DNA of 64,000 bases from an uncultured Clostridia bacterium (GTDB taxonomy: Bacteria > Bacillota > Clostridia > Oscillospirales > Acutalibacteraceae): positions 1-64,000 of the forward strand of contig CALEII010000004.1 in NCBI GenBank assembly GCA_937876205.1, read 5' to 3'. A program made the position numbers and the translations under genes. Positions 57,279 through 64,000 of this stretch are shown here, one piece after another (positions within the stretch are counted from its first letter, which is position 1; each line of letters opens with the position of its first letter). Under the pieces are notes generated by a model. It was not told the origin of the DNA. It was given only the letters and a program-made list of their open reading frames with translations, and did no database searches.

Positions 57279-58910
57279 ATGAAATCAACAATAAAATTAA
57301 AAACCTGCGATATAAATAATGATATACAGGATATAACAACTGCCGCAGAAATTCTCAGAAACGGCGGTATAGTTGCCATACCCACCGAAACTGTCTACGG
57401 CCTTGCGGCAGATGCTTTCAACTCTGAGGCAGTATGCAGAATTTTTGAAGCCAAGGGCAGACCGCAGGATAATCCTCTTATTGTCCATATTTCTGACTTT
57501 GAACAGATTTATTCCATAGCAAGAGAGGTACCTGATACAGCAAAAAAGCTCGCAGAAAAATTCTGGCCCGGTCCTCTGACTATCATTCTGCCAAAAAAGC
57601 CTGAAGTTCCCGATGTGACAAGCGGCGGGCTTGATACGGTTGCTGTCAGAATGCCGTCACATCCCGTAGCAAACAAGATCATTGCGCTTTCCTGCCCTCT
57701 TGCAGCTCCGTCAGCAAATATTTCGGGATTCCCCAGTCCCACAAGCTTTGACCACGTTGAATCAGATATGACAGGCAGAGCAGATGCAATCTGTGACGGC
57801 GGTAATTGCGATTTCGGTGTTGAATCAACAGTAATAACACTCGCAACAGAAACTCCCGTGCTTCTCAGGCCCGGCGGAGTCACCCTTGATGAGCTTCGCA
57901 GCGTTCTCGGCAAGGTGGATGTCTCAGACGCCGTACTCAACCCTATGAAAAATGATGAAACTGCTGAATCACCGGGGATGAAATACAAACACTATTCACC
58001 AAAGGCTCACATTGAAATTGTCAGAGGCAATCTCTTTGAATTCATTTCTTACATCAACGAGGCAGACTGTGATGCAGTTCTTTGCTTTGAGGGTGAAGAG
58101 CCTCTTTTTAAAAACAAAATCACTGTCACCTTCGGCAAAAGCAACGATTCACTCTCTCAGGCACACAGACTTTTTGATGCTCTGCGTGAGCTTGATGAAA
58201 AAGGAGCAAAGAAGGTCCTTTCCCGTTCGCCTTCGGGAAGAGACATCGGTCTTGCAGTGTGCAACCGTCTTTACAGAGCTGCTGCTTTCAGGTTTATAAA
58301 TGCAATCACTCGGCCCATAGTCGGTCTTACAGGCCCCACAGGAGCCGGAAAAGGCTATGTTTCGAAATATCTTAAAGATATGGGCTGTTTCATCTGCGAT
58401 ACAGATAAAATTGCAAGAGAACTGACTGCAGAGGGCTCACAGTTTCTCAAAACGCTTGCTGAAAACTTCGGCGATGACATTATCACAAGCAACACCCTTG
58501 ACAGAAAGCTTCTTGCGGAAAGAGCATTTTCATCCAAAGAAAATCAGAAGCTTCTCAATTCACTTATGCACCCTGAAATCATAAGAATTGCCTATGAAAG
58601 ATGTATGGAAGCCCTTGAAGAAGATGACGCTTTGGCTGCAGTTATTGATGCACCTCTCCTTTTTGAGGCAAACGGTGACAGACTGTGTGACACCGTAATA
58701 AGTGTGATTGCGCCGAAGGATATCCGTCTGCGCCGTATTATGGAGCGTGACGGAATAACCCGTGAGATGGCAGAAAAAAGAATGAGTGTTCAGAATGACG
58801 ATGAATTCTACACTTCAAAATCAGAATTCGTTATTGTAAATGACGGTGAAACAAGCATCAGAAGGTCACTCAGACGCTTCAAAGAAAAATATCTCATACA
58901 GGTGATTTAA
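57279..58910 (+). CDS. Fusion of threonylcarbamoyl-AMP synthase (Sua5) and dephospho-CoA kinase (CoaE)
   Basis: A 543-residue two-enzyme fusion. Residues 1 to about 340 are a full-length Sua5/TsaC2 protein, which makes threonylcarbamoyl-AMP for the t6A modification of tRNA: IPTETVYGLAADAFN, KGRPQDNPLIVHI, FWPGPLTIILPKK, AAPSANISGFPSPT, and the linker SPGMKYKHYSPKA leading into the Sua5 C-terminal domain. Residues from about 346 are dephospho-CoA kinase, the last step of coenzyme A synthesis: Walker A GPTGAGKG (352-359), CDTDKIARELT, DAPLLFEANGD and IMERDGITREMAEKRM. No stop or frameshift separates them. The two activities are normally on separate proteins. The start is 12 bases after prfA. 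The next gene overlaps by one base. Confidence 0.93.
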   Translation: MKSTIKLKTCDINNDIQDITTAAEILRNGGIVAIPTETVYGLAADAFNSEAVCRIFEAKGRPQDNPLIVHISDFEQIYSIAREVPDTAKKLAEKFWPGPLTIILPKKPEVPDVTSGGLDTVAVRMPSHPVANKIIALSCPLAAPSANISGFPSPTSFDHVESDMTGRADAICDGGNCDFGVESTVITLATETPVLLRPGGVTLDELRSVLGKVDVSDAVLNPMKNDETAESPGMKYKHYSPKAHIEIVRGNLFEFISYINEADCDAVLCFEGEEPLFKNKITVTFGKSNDSLSQAHRLFDALRELDEKGAKKVLSRSPSGRDIGLAVCNRLYRAAAFRFINAITRPIVGLTGPTGAGKGYVSKYLKDMGCFICDTDKIARELTAEGSQFLKTLAENFGDDIITSNTLDRKLLAERAFSSKENQKLLNSLMHPEIIRIAYERCMEALEEDDALAAVIDAPLLFEANGDRLCDTVISVIAPKDIRLRRIMERDGITREMAEKRMSVQNDDEFYTSKSEFVIVNDGETSIRRSLRRFKEKYLIQVI

Positions 58911-59488
58911 TGGCGAAAAAAAAGAAAAAACACGGCTGCACTTCACTTATAATATTTATTCTTGCGGGAATTATCGTTCTTCTTGGCGGTAAAATAACAT
59001 ATGAAGCAGCTCAGGAATTTCTCTATCCCAGAAAATACACTGAGTATGTTGAGAAATACAGTGAGGAATACGGCATCAGTGAAATTCTTGTTTATGCTGT
59101 CATTCATACCGAAAGCGGATTTGACCCCGATGCAGTATCAAATGCAGGTGCCATTGGTCTTATGCAGATGACAGAAGACACCTTTGACTGGCTTTTAACA
59201 AAAACAGGTGAGGAATATGTATTTGAAGACCTGTTCACACCTGAAATCTCAATAAAATACGGCGCTTATTTTCTCTCACTGCTTCAGGATGAATACGAAA
59301 TCACCGCAACCGTTGCCGCCGCATACCACGCAGGAATGGGTAACGTGTCATCGTGGCTGGCAAATCCTGAGCACTCAGATGATGGTCAGCGGCTTAAAAA
59401 TATTCCCATTTCAGACACGGCACATTATGTGGATAAAATAATGAATGCAATTGAAAAATATAACAGTATTTACTATACGGAGGAATAA
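58910..59488 (+). CDS. Membrane-anchored lytic transglycosylase
   Basis: A 192-residue SLT-type lytic transglycosylase that cleaves peptidoglycan glycan strands. A basic N terminus and one membrane helix (SLIIFILAGIIVLLGGKI) anchor it. The catalytic Glu is in YAVIHTESGFDPDAVSNAGA, and IGLMQMTEDTFDW and AAYHAGMGNVSSWL complete the fold. The start overlaps the previous stop (TAATG). It belongs to the prfA operon and may act in cell-wall turnover or spore formation. Confidence 0.92.
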   Translation: MAKKKKKHGCTSLIIFILAGIIVLLGGKITYEAAQEFLYPRKYTEYVEKYSEEYGISEILVYAVIHTESGFDPDAVSNAGAIGLMQMTEDTFDWLLTKTGEEYVFEDLFTPEISIKYGAYFLSLLQDEYEITATVAAAYHAGMGNVSSWLANPEHSDDGQRLKNIPISDTAHYVDKIMNAIEKYNSIYYTEE

Positions 59489-59491
59489 AAT

Positions 59492-60889
59492 ATGGATAAA
59501 ACTTATTTTGACGAAATGAAAGAAAAGCTCTTTTATGACCCTAAGCACGCTTCAACCGTCATAAACCGAAGCGAAACCGAAAATGCAGACAGCTTCTGTG
59601 AAGGCTATAAGGATTTTCTTGATAAGGCAAAAACAGAGCGTGAAGCCGTATCAGAAATAATTGCCCTTGCAAAAAATGCAGGCTATGAGGAATTTATCCC
59701 CGGTGAAAAATACACAGCAGGTGAAAAAATCTATTACAACAACAGAAACAAGTCTGTCATCCTCTGTGTTATCGGTAGGAGAAGCATTATTGACGGTGTA
59801 AAAATTGCCGCAGCACACATTGATTCACCCCGTCTTGACTTAAAGCCCAATCCACTTTATGAAGACAGCTCAATGGCTCTTTTCAAGACACACTATTACG
59901 GCGGTGTGAAGAAATATCAGTGGACTGCAATCCCTCTTGCTCTTCACGGTGCGGTTGTTCTCAAGGACGGCACAACAATCAATGTATGTGTGGGTGAAGC
60001 TGACGATGACCCGAAGTTTGTCATCACAGACCTTCTTCCCCACCTCGGCGGTGAACAGAACAAGAGAACTCTCAGAGACGGTATAAGAGGCGAAGAGCTC
60101 AACGTTCTTGTGGGCAGCAGACCGTTTATGAATGATGAAGGTTCAGAGGCTGTTAAGCTCAATATCCTCAGCATTCTTTATGACAAGTACGGCTTTACCG
60201 AAACTGATTTCCTTTCAGCTGAGCTTGAAGCAGTGCCCGCATTCAAGGCTTGCGACATAGGCTTTGACAGAAGTATGATAGGCTCATACGGCCACGACGA
60301 CAGAGTCTGTGCATACCCTGCAGTTATGGCTGCAATCGACACCGAAAACCCCGAATACACAGTTATGTCCGTTCTCACAGACAAGGAAGAAACAGGCAGT
60401 GACGGCAATACAGGTCTCAACTCAGCATATATGACATATTTCATCAACTATCTTGCCGCTATGGAAGGCTATGACGGCTACGAGGTGCTCCGTAAGTCAG
60501 AATGTCTCTCAGCTGATGTTACAGCGGCATTTGACCCCACATTCCCCGATGTGATGGAGAGAAGAAATGCAGCTTTTATCAATAAGGGCGTTGCTGTTAT
60601 GAAATATACAGGCTCAGGCGGCAAGGGCGGCACATCTGACGCTTCAGCAGAATTTATGGGCAAGGTGCGTGCAATGCTTGACAACGCAGAAATCGTATGG
60701 CAGGTCGGTGAGCTGGGCAAGGTTGACGCAGGCGGCGGCGGAACAGTTGCAAAATATGTTGCAAACCTTGATATTGATGTTGTTGATATCGGCGTTCCCG
60801 TGCTCTCAATGCACTCACCCTTTGAAACAGTCTCAAAGCTCGATGTCTATATGGCATATAAGGCTTTCTCAGAATTCTTCAGACAGTAA
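59492..60889 (+). CDS. M18-family aminopeptidase
   Basis: A 465-residue dizinc aminopeptidase of family M18, removing N-terminal (often acidic) residues from peptides in the cytoplasm. Metal and catalytic motifs: IAAAHIDSPRLDLKPNP, GHDDRVCAYPAVMAAI, LTDKEETGSDGNTG and a late IGVPVLSMHSPFETVSKLD. The layout matches the shorter clostridial M18 group. GGAGG overlaps the end of the preceding gene and serves ATG 59492. Last gene of the operon, with a strong terminator after it. Confidence 0.93.
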   Translation: MDKTYFDEMKEKLFYDPKHASTVINRSETENADSFCEGYKDFLDKAKTEREAVSEIIALAKNAGYEEFIPGEKYTAGEKIYYNNRNKSVILCVIGRRSIIDGVKIAAAHIDSPRLDLKPNPLYEDSSMALFKTHYYGGVKKYQWTAIPLALHGAVVLKDGTTINVCVGEADDDPKFVITDLLPHLGGEQNKRTLRDGIRGEELNVLVGSRPFMNDEGSEAVKLNILSILYDKYGFTETDFLSAELEAVPAFKACDIGFDRSMIGSYGHDDRVCAYPAVMAAIDTENPEYTVMSVLTDKEETGSDGNTGLNSAYMTYFINYLAAMEGYDGYEVLRKSECLSADVTAAFDPTFPDVMERRNAAFINKGVAVMKYTGSGGKGGTSDASAEFMGKVRAMLDNAEIVWQVGELGKVDAGGGGTVAKYVANLDIDVVDIGVPVLSMHSPFETVSKLDVYMAYKAFSEFFRQ

Positions 60890-60893
60890 AAAG

Positions 60894-60929
60894 AAATTCC
60901 CGTATCGTATTTGATACGGGAAATTTTTT
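60894..60929. terminator. Terminator between the M18 gene and the 60.9-kb gene
   Basis: TTCCCGTATC and its exact inverse around GTATTT, then T6, with an A-rich left side. Confidence 0.94.
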
Positions 60930-60934
60930 GTCAT

Positions 60935-61228
60935 TTACTGTGAAAGTGCTCTTTCAAGCCATATTGAAGCTATATCCATTGCCTGATAAAGCCCCTGCTT
61001 TTCACTCTTTTTAACTATTCTTTCTCTGGGTCTTACGTCGGGGTCTGTATTCAGAAGCTGAACAGTAACTCTGCCTGAAATATCAAGCTCGCCGACTTTT
61101 TTTGTGGAGTTGACCGTAAGCATAATTACGAATGGGTCACTCATATTGCCGTAATAGAGTGTCTCACCGCAACGAACCAACGGCTTACCCTTATAGGTAA
61201 GGAACTTAGGTCCCTTTTTTGCTGCCAT
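60935..61228 (-). CDS. Conserved small protein next to ireB, unknown function
   Basis: A 97-residue soluble protein. Beta strands dominate the first two thirds (FLTYKGKPLVRCGETLYYGN, MLTVNSTKKVGELDISGRVT) and a helix ends it (GLYQAMDIASIWLERALSQ). I do not know a named family. It lies 16 bases downstream of ireB on the same strand and is probably co-transcribed with it. A ribosome site (AAGGAATG) precedes ATG 61228. Confidence 0.72.
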   Translation of the reverse strand: MAAKKGPKFLTYKGKPLVRCGETLYYGNMSDPFVIMLTVNSTKKVGELDISGRVTVQLLNTDPDVRPRERIVKKSEKQGLYQAMDIASIWLERALSQ

Positions 61229-61244
61229 TCAATTCATTCCTTTC

Positions 61245-61490
61245 TTATTTTTCACCGAGGTAATCCTTAATAAGTGCCTGCAAAAGCTCATAACGGTCAA
61301 TTTTCATAATTGTGTTTCTTGCGTTATTATAAGTGGTAATATAAGCAGGATCCTCTGATAAAATATAACCTACTATCTGATTTACGGGATTATAGCCCTT
61401 CTCCCTGAGTGCATCATAAACCTGAGTGAGCATTGTTTTTATCTGTTCATCCTTCTCGTTATTCAGTTTGAACTTTAATGTGTCTGACAT
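61245..61490 (-). CDS. ireB: IreB-family regulatory phosphoprotein
   Basis: An 81-residue protein of the IreB (UPF0297/DUF965) family, the small dimeric target of the Ser/Thr kinase IreK in enterococci, linked to cephalosporin tolerance. TLKFKLNNEKDEQIKTMLTQ, VYDALREKGYNPVNQIVGYI and LSEDPAYITTYNNARNTIMK are diagnostic. The start at 61490 is set by GAGGTGA; an upstream ATG at 61514 overlaps a site-less region. In most Bacillota ireB is followed by a Holliday-junction resolvase gene (yrrK), which is not here. Confidence 0.93.
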   Translation of the reverse strand: MSDTLKFKLNNEKDEQIKTMLTQVYDALREKGYNPVNQIVGYILSEDPAYITTYNNARNTIMKIDRYELLQALIKDYLGEK

Positions 61491-61643
61491 AAAGGTCACC
61501 TCTTCCTTCGTCACTTCATATGAAGTACGGATTATTATACTAATACATTATACAATAAAGATTTTGAAAACACAACACTTTTTTTAATAATTTTATTCCG
61601 TTTTTGACTGTTTTATGCTACAATCAGTAACAGGGTGATTTTT

Positions 61644-63164
61644 ATGTATGTACTTACTGCAGAAAATATGAAAAAAGCAGAAGCAAAAGCCGTAGAAAAC
61701 GGCAAAACCTGGCACGGCCTTATGGAAGCGGCAGGTGCAGGCTGTGCAAAGCACATCTCAAAGGAAGACAAGAACAAAAAAATTGTCATTCTCTGCGGTA
61801 AGGGCAGAAACGGCGGTGACGGCTTCGTTATCGCAAGAAAACTGTGGCAACACGGCTTCAGAAGCATTTTTGCAATTACAGTTTATCCTCTTTCAACAGA
61901 CGAGCTGTGCCTTGAAATGTACGATGAAATGAAGAAATATCCCGTCAACGTCTGCGACTTCTCACAGGAGGCAGAAACCTGTCTTCACCATATTTCAACA
62001 GCCGATGTGCTTGTTGATGCAGTTTTCGGAATAGGCTTCTCCGGTGAGCTGCAGGGCAGTGCTCTCAGCTGCATAAAATGCGCAAACAGCAACGCAAGCG
62101 CAAAGAAATATGCCATTGATATACCGTCGGGACTTACGGCTGAAGGAAATGAACCGTCTGTTTATTTTAAAGCAGATGAAACACTCACAATGATAGCATT
62201 CAAGCCCGTTCAGGTATTAAAGCCCTTTGCCGAATTGTGCGCAGCCACAACCGTTATTGATATAGGTATTGAAAAATCTTGCCTTGAGCCGTTCTGTGAG
62301 CCCTTTTCGGTATACACAAAAGAAGAAGCGTTAAGCAACATAAGGAAAAGGCACTACGACGCTCATAAGGGTAATTTCGGCAATATACTGACAATCTGCG
62401 GCAGCAGAAATATGACAGGATGCGTATATCTGTGCAATCAGGCTTGTGTTGAAATCGGCGCAGGACTTGTGACAGCCTGCTTCCCCGACTGCATTTATGA
62501 CACTGTCACACCAAAGCTCACAGAACCTCTTATGCTGCCCGTAAGCTCCAATGAAAACGGAAGAATAAAGACCGATGCAAAAATTCTGACAGAAAAGCTG
62601 AAAAAGGCTGATGTGATCGCAATCGGTCCGGGACTCGGAACAGATAACGACACGAAGGACCTTGTAAAATTTGTGATAAACAATTACAACGGAGTACTTA
62701 TTCTCGATGCCGATGCAATTAACTGCATTACTTCAGATCCCGATATACTCACAGATGCCCGATGTAACATCGTTCTGACTCCGCATCCGGGTGAAATGTC
62801 ACGACTGACGAAAATTTCCGTCACCGAAATACAAAAGGACAGAACAGCAACAGCAAAAATCTTTGCAGAAAAGTACGGCGTGACCGTTCTGCTGAAGGGT
62901 GCCGGCACCGTCGTCGCAGATAAAAACGGAAACATATATATCAACACCACGGGCAACCCATCAATGGCAAGAGGCGGCAGCGGTGACGTACTGACAGGTC
63001 TTATTGCAGGGCTTATACAACAGACTTCAGACACATTCACGGCAGTCTGCACGGCAGCTTACATTCACGGCGGTACGGCTGATTTTGTAACAAAAAAATA
63101 CGGCAGCCTTTCGGCTACCCCGTCAAGAGTTATCGATAACATTCATAGCTACCTGAATATATAA
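61644..63164 (+). CDS. nnr: Bifunctional NAD(P)HX epimerase/dehydratase
   Basis: A 506-residue repair enzyme with two domains. The N-terminal epimerase (YjeF_N, KGRNGGDGFVIARKLWQHGF, YAIDIPSGLTAEG) interconverts the two hydrate forms of NAD(P)H. The C-terminal dehydratase (ribokinase-like, from about residue 225) restores NAD(P)H using ADP or ATP: IAIGPGLGTDNDT, IVLTPHPGEMSRL and GGSGDVLTGLIAGL. ATG 61644 is preferred, with AGGGTGA before it; GTG 61635 is part of that site. Gene is monocistronic. Confidence 0.94.
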   Translation: MYVLTAENMKKAEAKAVENGKTWHGLMEAAGAGCAKHISKEDKNKKIVILCGKGRNGGDGFVIARKLWQHGFRSIFAITVYPLSTDELCLEMYDEMKKYPVNVCDFSQEAETCLHHISTADVLVDAVFGIGFSGELQGSALSCIKCANSNASAKKYAIDIPSGLTAEGNEPSVYFKADETLTMIAFKPVQVLKPFAELCAATTVIDIGIEKSCLEPFCEPFSVYTKEEALSNIRKRHYDAHKGNFGNILTICGSRNMTGCVYLCNQACVEIGAGLVTACFPDCIYDTVTPKLTEPLMLPVSSNENGRIKTDAKILTEKLKKADVIAIGPGLGTDNDTKDLVKFVINNYNGVLILDADAINCITSDPDILTDARCNIVLTPHPGEMSRLTKISVTEIQKDRTATAKIFAEKYGVTVLLKGAGTVVADKNGNIYINTTGNPSMARGGSGDVLTGLIAGLIQQTSDTFTAVCTAAYIHGGTADFVTKKYGSLSATPSRVIDNIHSYLNI

Positions 63165-63167
63165 CCA

Positions 63168-63196
63168 ATTCCCCCGCAAGAAACGGGGGAATAATT
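63168..63196. terminator. Terminator between nnr and the last gene
   Basis: ATTCCCCCG-CAAGAAA-CGGGGGAAT followed by an AT-rich run (AATTTTATTT). Confidence 0.8.
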
Positions 63197-64000
63197 TTAT
63201 TTCCATATAATGGTCATTGTCAGACCAAGCCGCTGATAGTTTATACCTTCAATAAATCCGAGCTCCTGAATTGACTTCTCAAGTTCATCTGCCATACCCG
63301 CATCATCCATAAAGTATGTTGCATGCATTGTAAGCTCCTTGGGCCCCGCCATTTCAAAAATCTTGAAGCCTGTGAGCCACCAATGAGGCTCGGGACCTCT
63401 TGTCATAAACAGCTCATCATTTCTGTAAAGCGCAAATGACATTGTTACAAGCTGGTCATCCTTTGCACAGGCGTAGAATGTGTCAGGATGCTCAGGACGT
63501 TTATAATAAACACCCATCTCACCGCCCGTGGTGATACCGTATCTGCCCTTCCATATCTGGAACAGCCAGTCACGGTTATTATAATGGAACTTCAGTCGCA
63601 TTGTGTCATAGTACATACCTGTAAAGGCTGCACCTGCGTCGTAAATTGCAGAGAAACCGAAATTACGCTGCCACGATTCTGTTTCAGAATAGAAAATTCC
63701 CTGCTCCTTGTCATATCTGAAGCCTGCTCCGAGAATTATCTCACCTATTGTCTTTGTAACACCGGTGAGCCCTTCAAGAGAATTGTCATCTGTAACGGTA
63801 CCTGATGTTACAACGTGAAAAAACGGCTTTTCATACTGAGGCGTTGTGGGAGTCTCAACAGTCTGTGAGTATGTGCTCATTTCAGCAAGGAAATTCTCCA
63901 CATAGCTTTCGGCCTCTGAAGTTGGCTTTTCTGTTGTTGTTTCGGGTTCCGGAGCTTTTGTAGTTGCCTCAGTAACAGGATTTGTTAAAACATTTGTGAC
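63197..64000 (-). CDS. Secreted or lipoprotein with Thr/Pro/Glu linker, N terminus outside window
   Basis: The open frame reaches the window's right edge, so the true start is not seen; 267 residues are visible. The first 40 are a low-complexity linker rich in Thr, Pro and Glu (EATTKAPEPETTTEKP), as in lipoproteins with an extended stalk. A domain of about 220 residues follows (GLTGVTKTIGEIILGAGFRY, MRLKFHYNNRDWLFQIWKGR, YGITTGGEMGVYYKRP). It resembles DUF4474-type domains found in clostridial secreted proteins, judging from the motif F-x-Y-x-x-R-D-W-x-x-Q-x-W-K-G-x-Y, but this is from memory of the pattern. A GTG at 63901 is internal and not a start. Confidence 0.7.
   Translation of the reverse strand, partial: VTNVLTNPVTEATTKAPEPETTTEKPTSEAESYVENFLAEMSTYSQTVETPTTPQYEKPFFHVVTSGTVTDDNSLEGLTGVTKTIGEIILGAGFRYDKEQGIFYSETESWQRNFGFSAIYDAGAAFTGMYYDTMRLKFHYNNRDWLFQIWKGRYGITTGGEMGVYYKRPEHPDTFYACAKDDQLVTMSFALYRNDELFMTRGPEPHWWLTGFKIFEMAGPKELTMHATYFMDDAGMADELEKSIQELGFIEGINYQRLGLTMTIIWK

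Noticed and set aside
1..64000. Prophage, insertion-sequence transposase, rRNA or tRNA genes
   Set aside because: No transposase, integrase, structural phage protein, conserved rRNA segment or cloverleaf was recognised anywhere on either strand by reading. A tRNA scan would be decisive and was not possible.

Overview
The window is a 64 kb stretch of a spore-forming Bacillota, most likely class Clostridia and close to the Ruminococcaceae/Oscillospiraceae. This rests on an alpha/beta-type small acid-soluble spore protein, a complete ctsR-mcsA-mcsB-clpC operon with CtsR boxes, a tryptophan T-box riboswitch, an IreB-type phosphoprotein, many near-consensus sigma-A promoters and eight dockerin modules of the ADARLxLRxSA type in seven secreted proteins. 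No phage, insertion-sequence transposase, CRISPR array, rRNA or tRNA gene was recognised. Both ends cut through genes: a PutP-like symporter at the left and a Thr-rich secreted protein at the right.

Layout. 1-4.4 kb: putP end, TetR regulator, spore protein, MATE exporter and a lipoprotein. The lipoprotein sits between two ~190-bp fold-back repeats. 4.6-9.1 kb: a minus-strand operon of ECF sigma factor, membrane anti-sigma factor and four secreted dockerin proteins, three of which share an unrecognised beta-domain. 9.2-15.5 kb: PHP phosphoesterase, phosphodiester glycosidase, DapA-like aldolase, glycyl-tRNA synthetase, then T-box, minigene and trpB. 15.6-25.2 kb: endoglycoceramidase-like GH5, rmuC, GH3 beta-glucosidase, ddh, a DUF1015 protein and an orphan peptide-binding lipoprotein. 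25.3-35.9 kb: a dockerin protein, azlCD, an alpha/beta hydrolase, a large membrane protein, TetR, a secreted metallophosphoesterase, two small secreted proteins and a GPH sugar transporter. 35.9-41.7 kb: two divergent radical-SAM paralogues, then mrp, a C_GCAxxG_C_C protein and aroK. 41.7-48.8 kb: two zinc-ribbon membrane proteins around an XRE repressor with mirrored operators, the CtsR stress operon, a SLOG protein and MazF. 48.9-56 kb: lipase, chagasin-like inhibitor, a giant dockerin protein with two degenerate phosphoesterase modules, and a ceramidase-like protein. 56-64 kb: prfA, a Sua5-CoaE fusion, lytic transglycosylase, M18 peptidase, ireB, nnr and the truncated secreted protein.

Themes. 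The secretome is built around dockerins, but only two proteins carry possible cohesin-like domains, so a scaffold must lie elsewhere or the modules have another use. Several products suggest polysaccharide and lipid (possibly sphingolipid) use in a gut-like habitat. A family of palindromes with the arm AAACAATAATTTATCG recurs at least eight times. Three copies supply the Lys-Gln-stop end of the upstream gene, and others abut promoters. The most unusual items are this palindrome family with its fold-back derivatives, the sigma/anti-sigma/dockerin operon, and the double pseudo-phosphoesterase dockerin protein. All functions are inferred from sequence reading without database searches.
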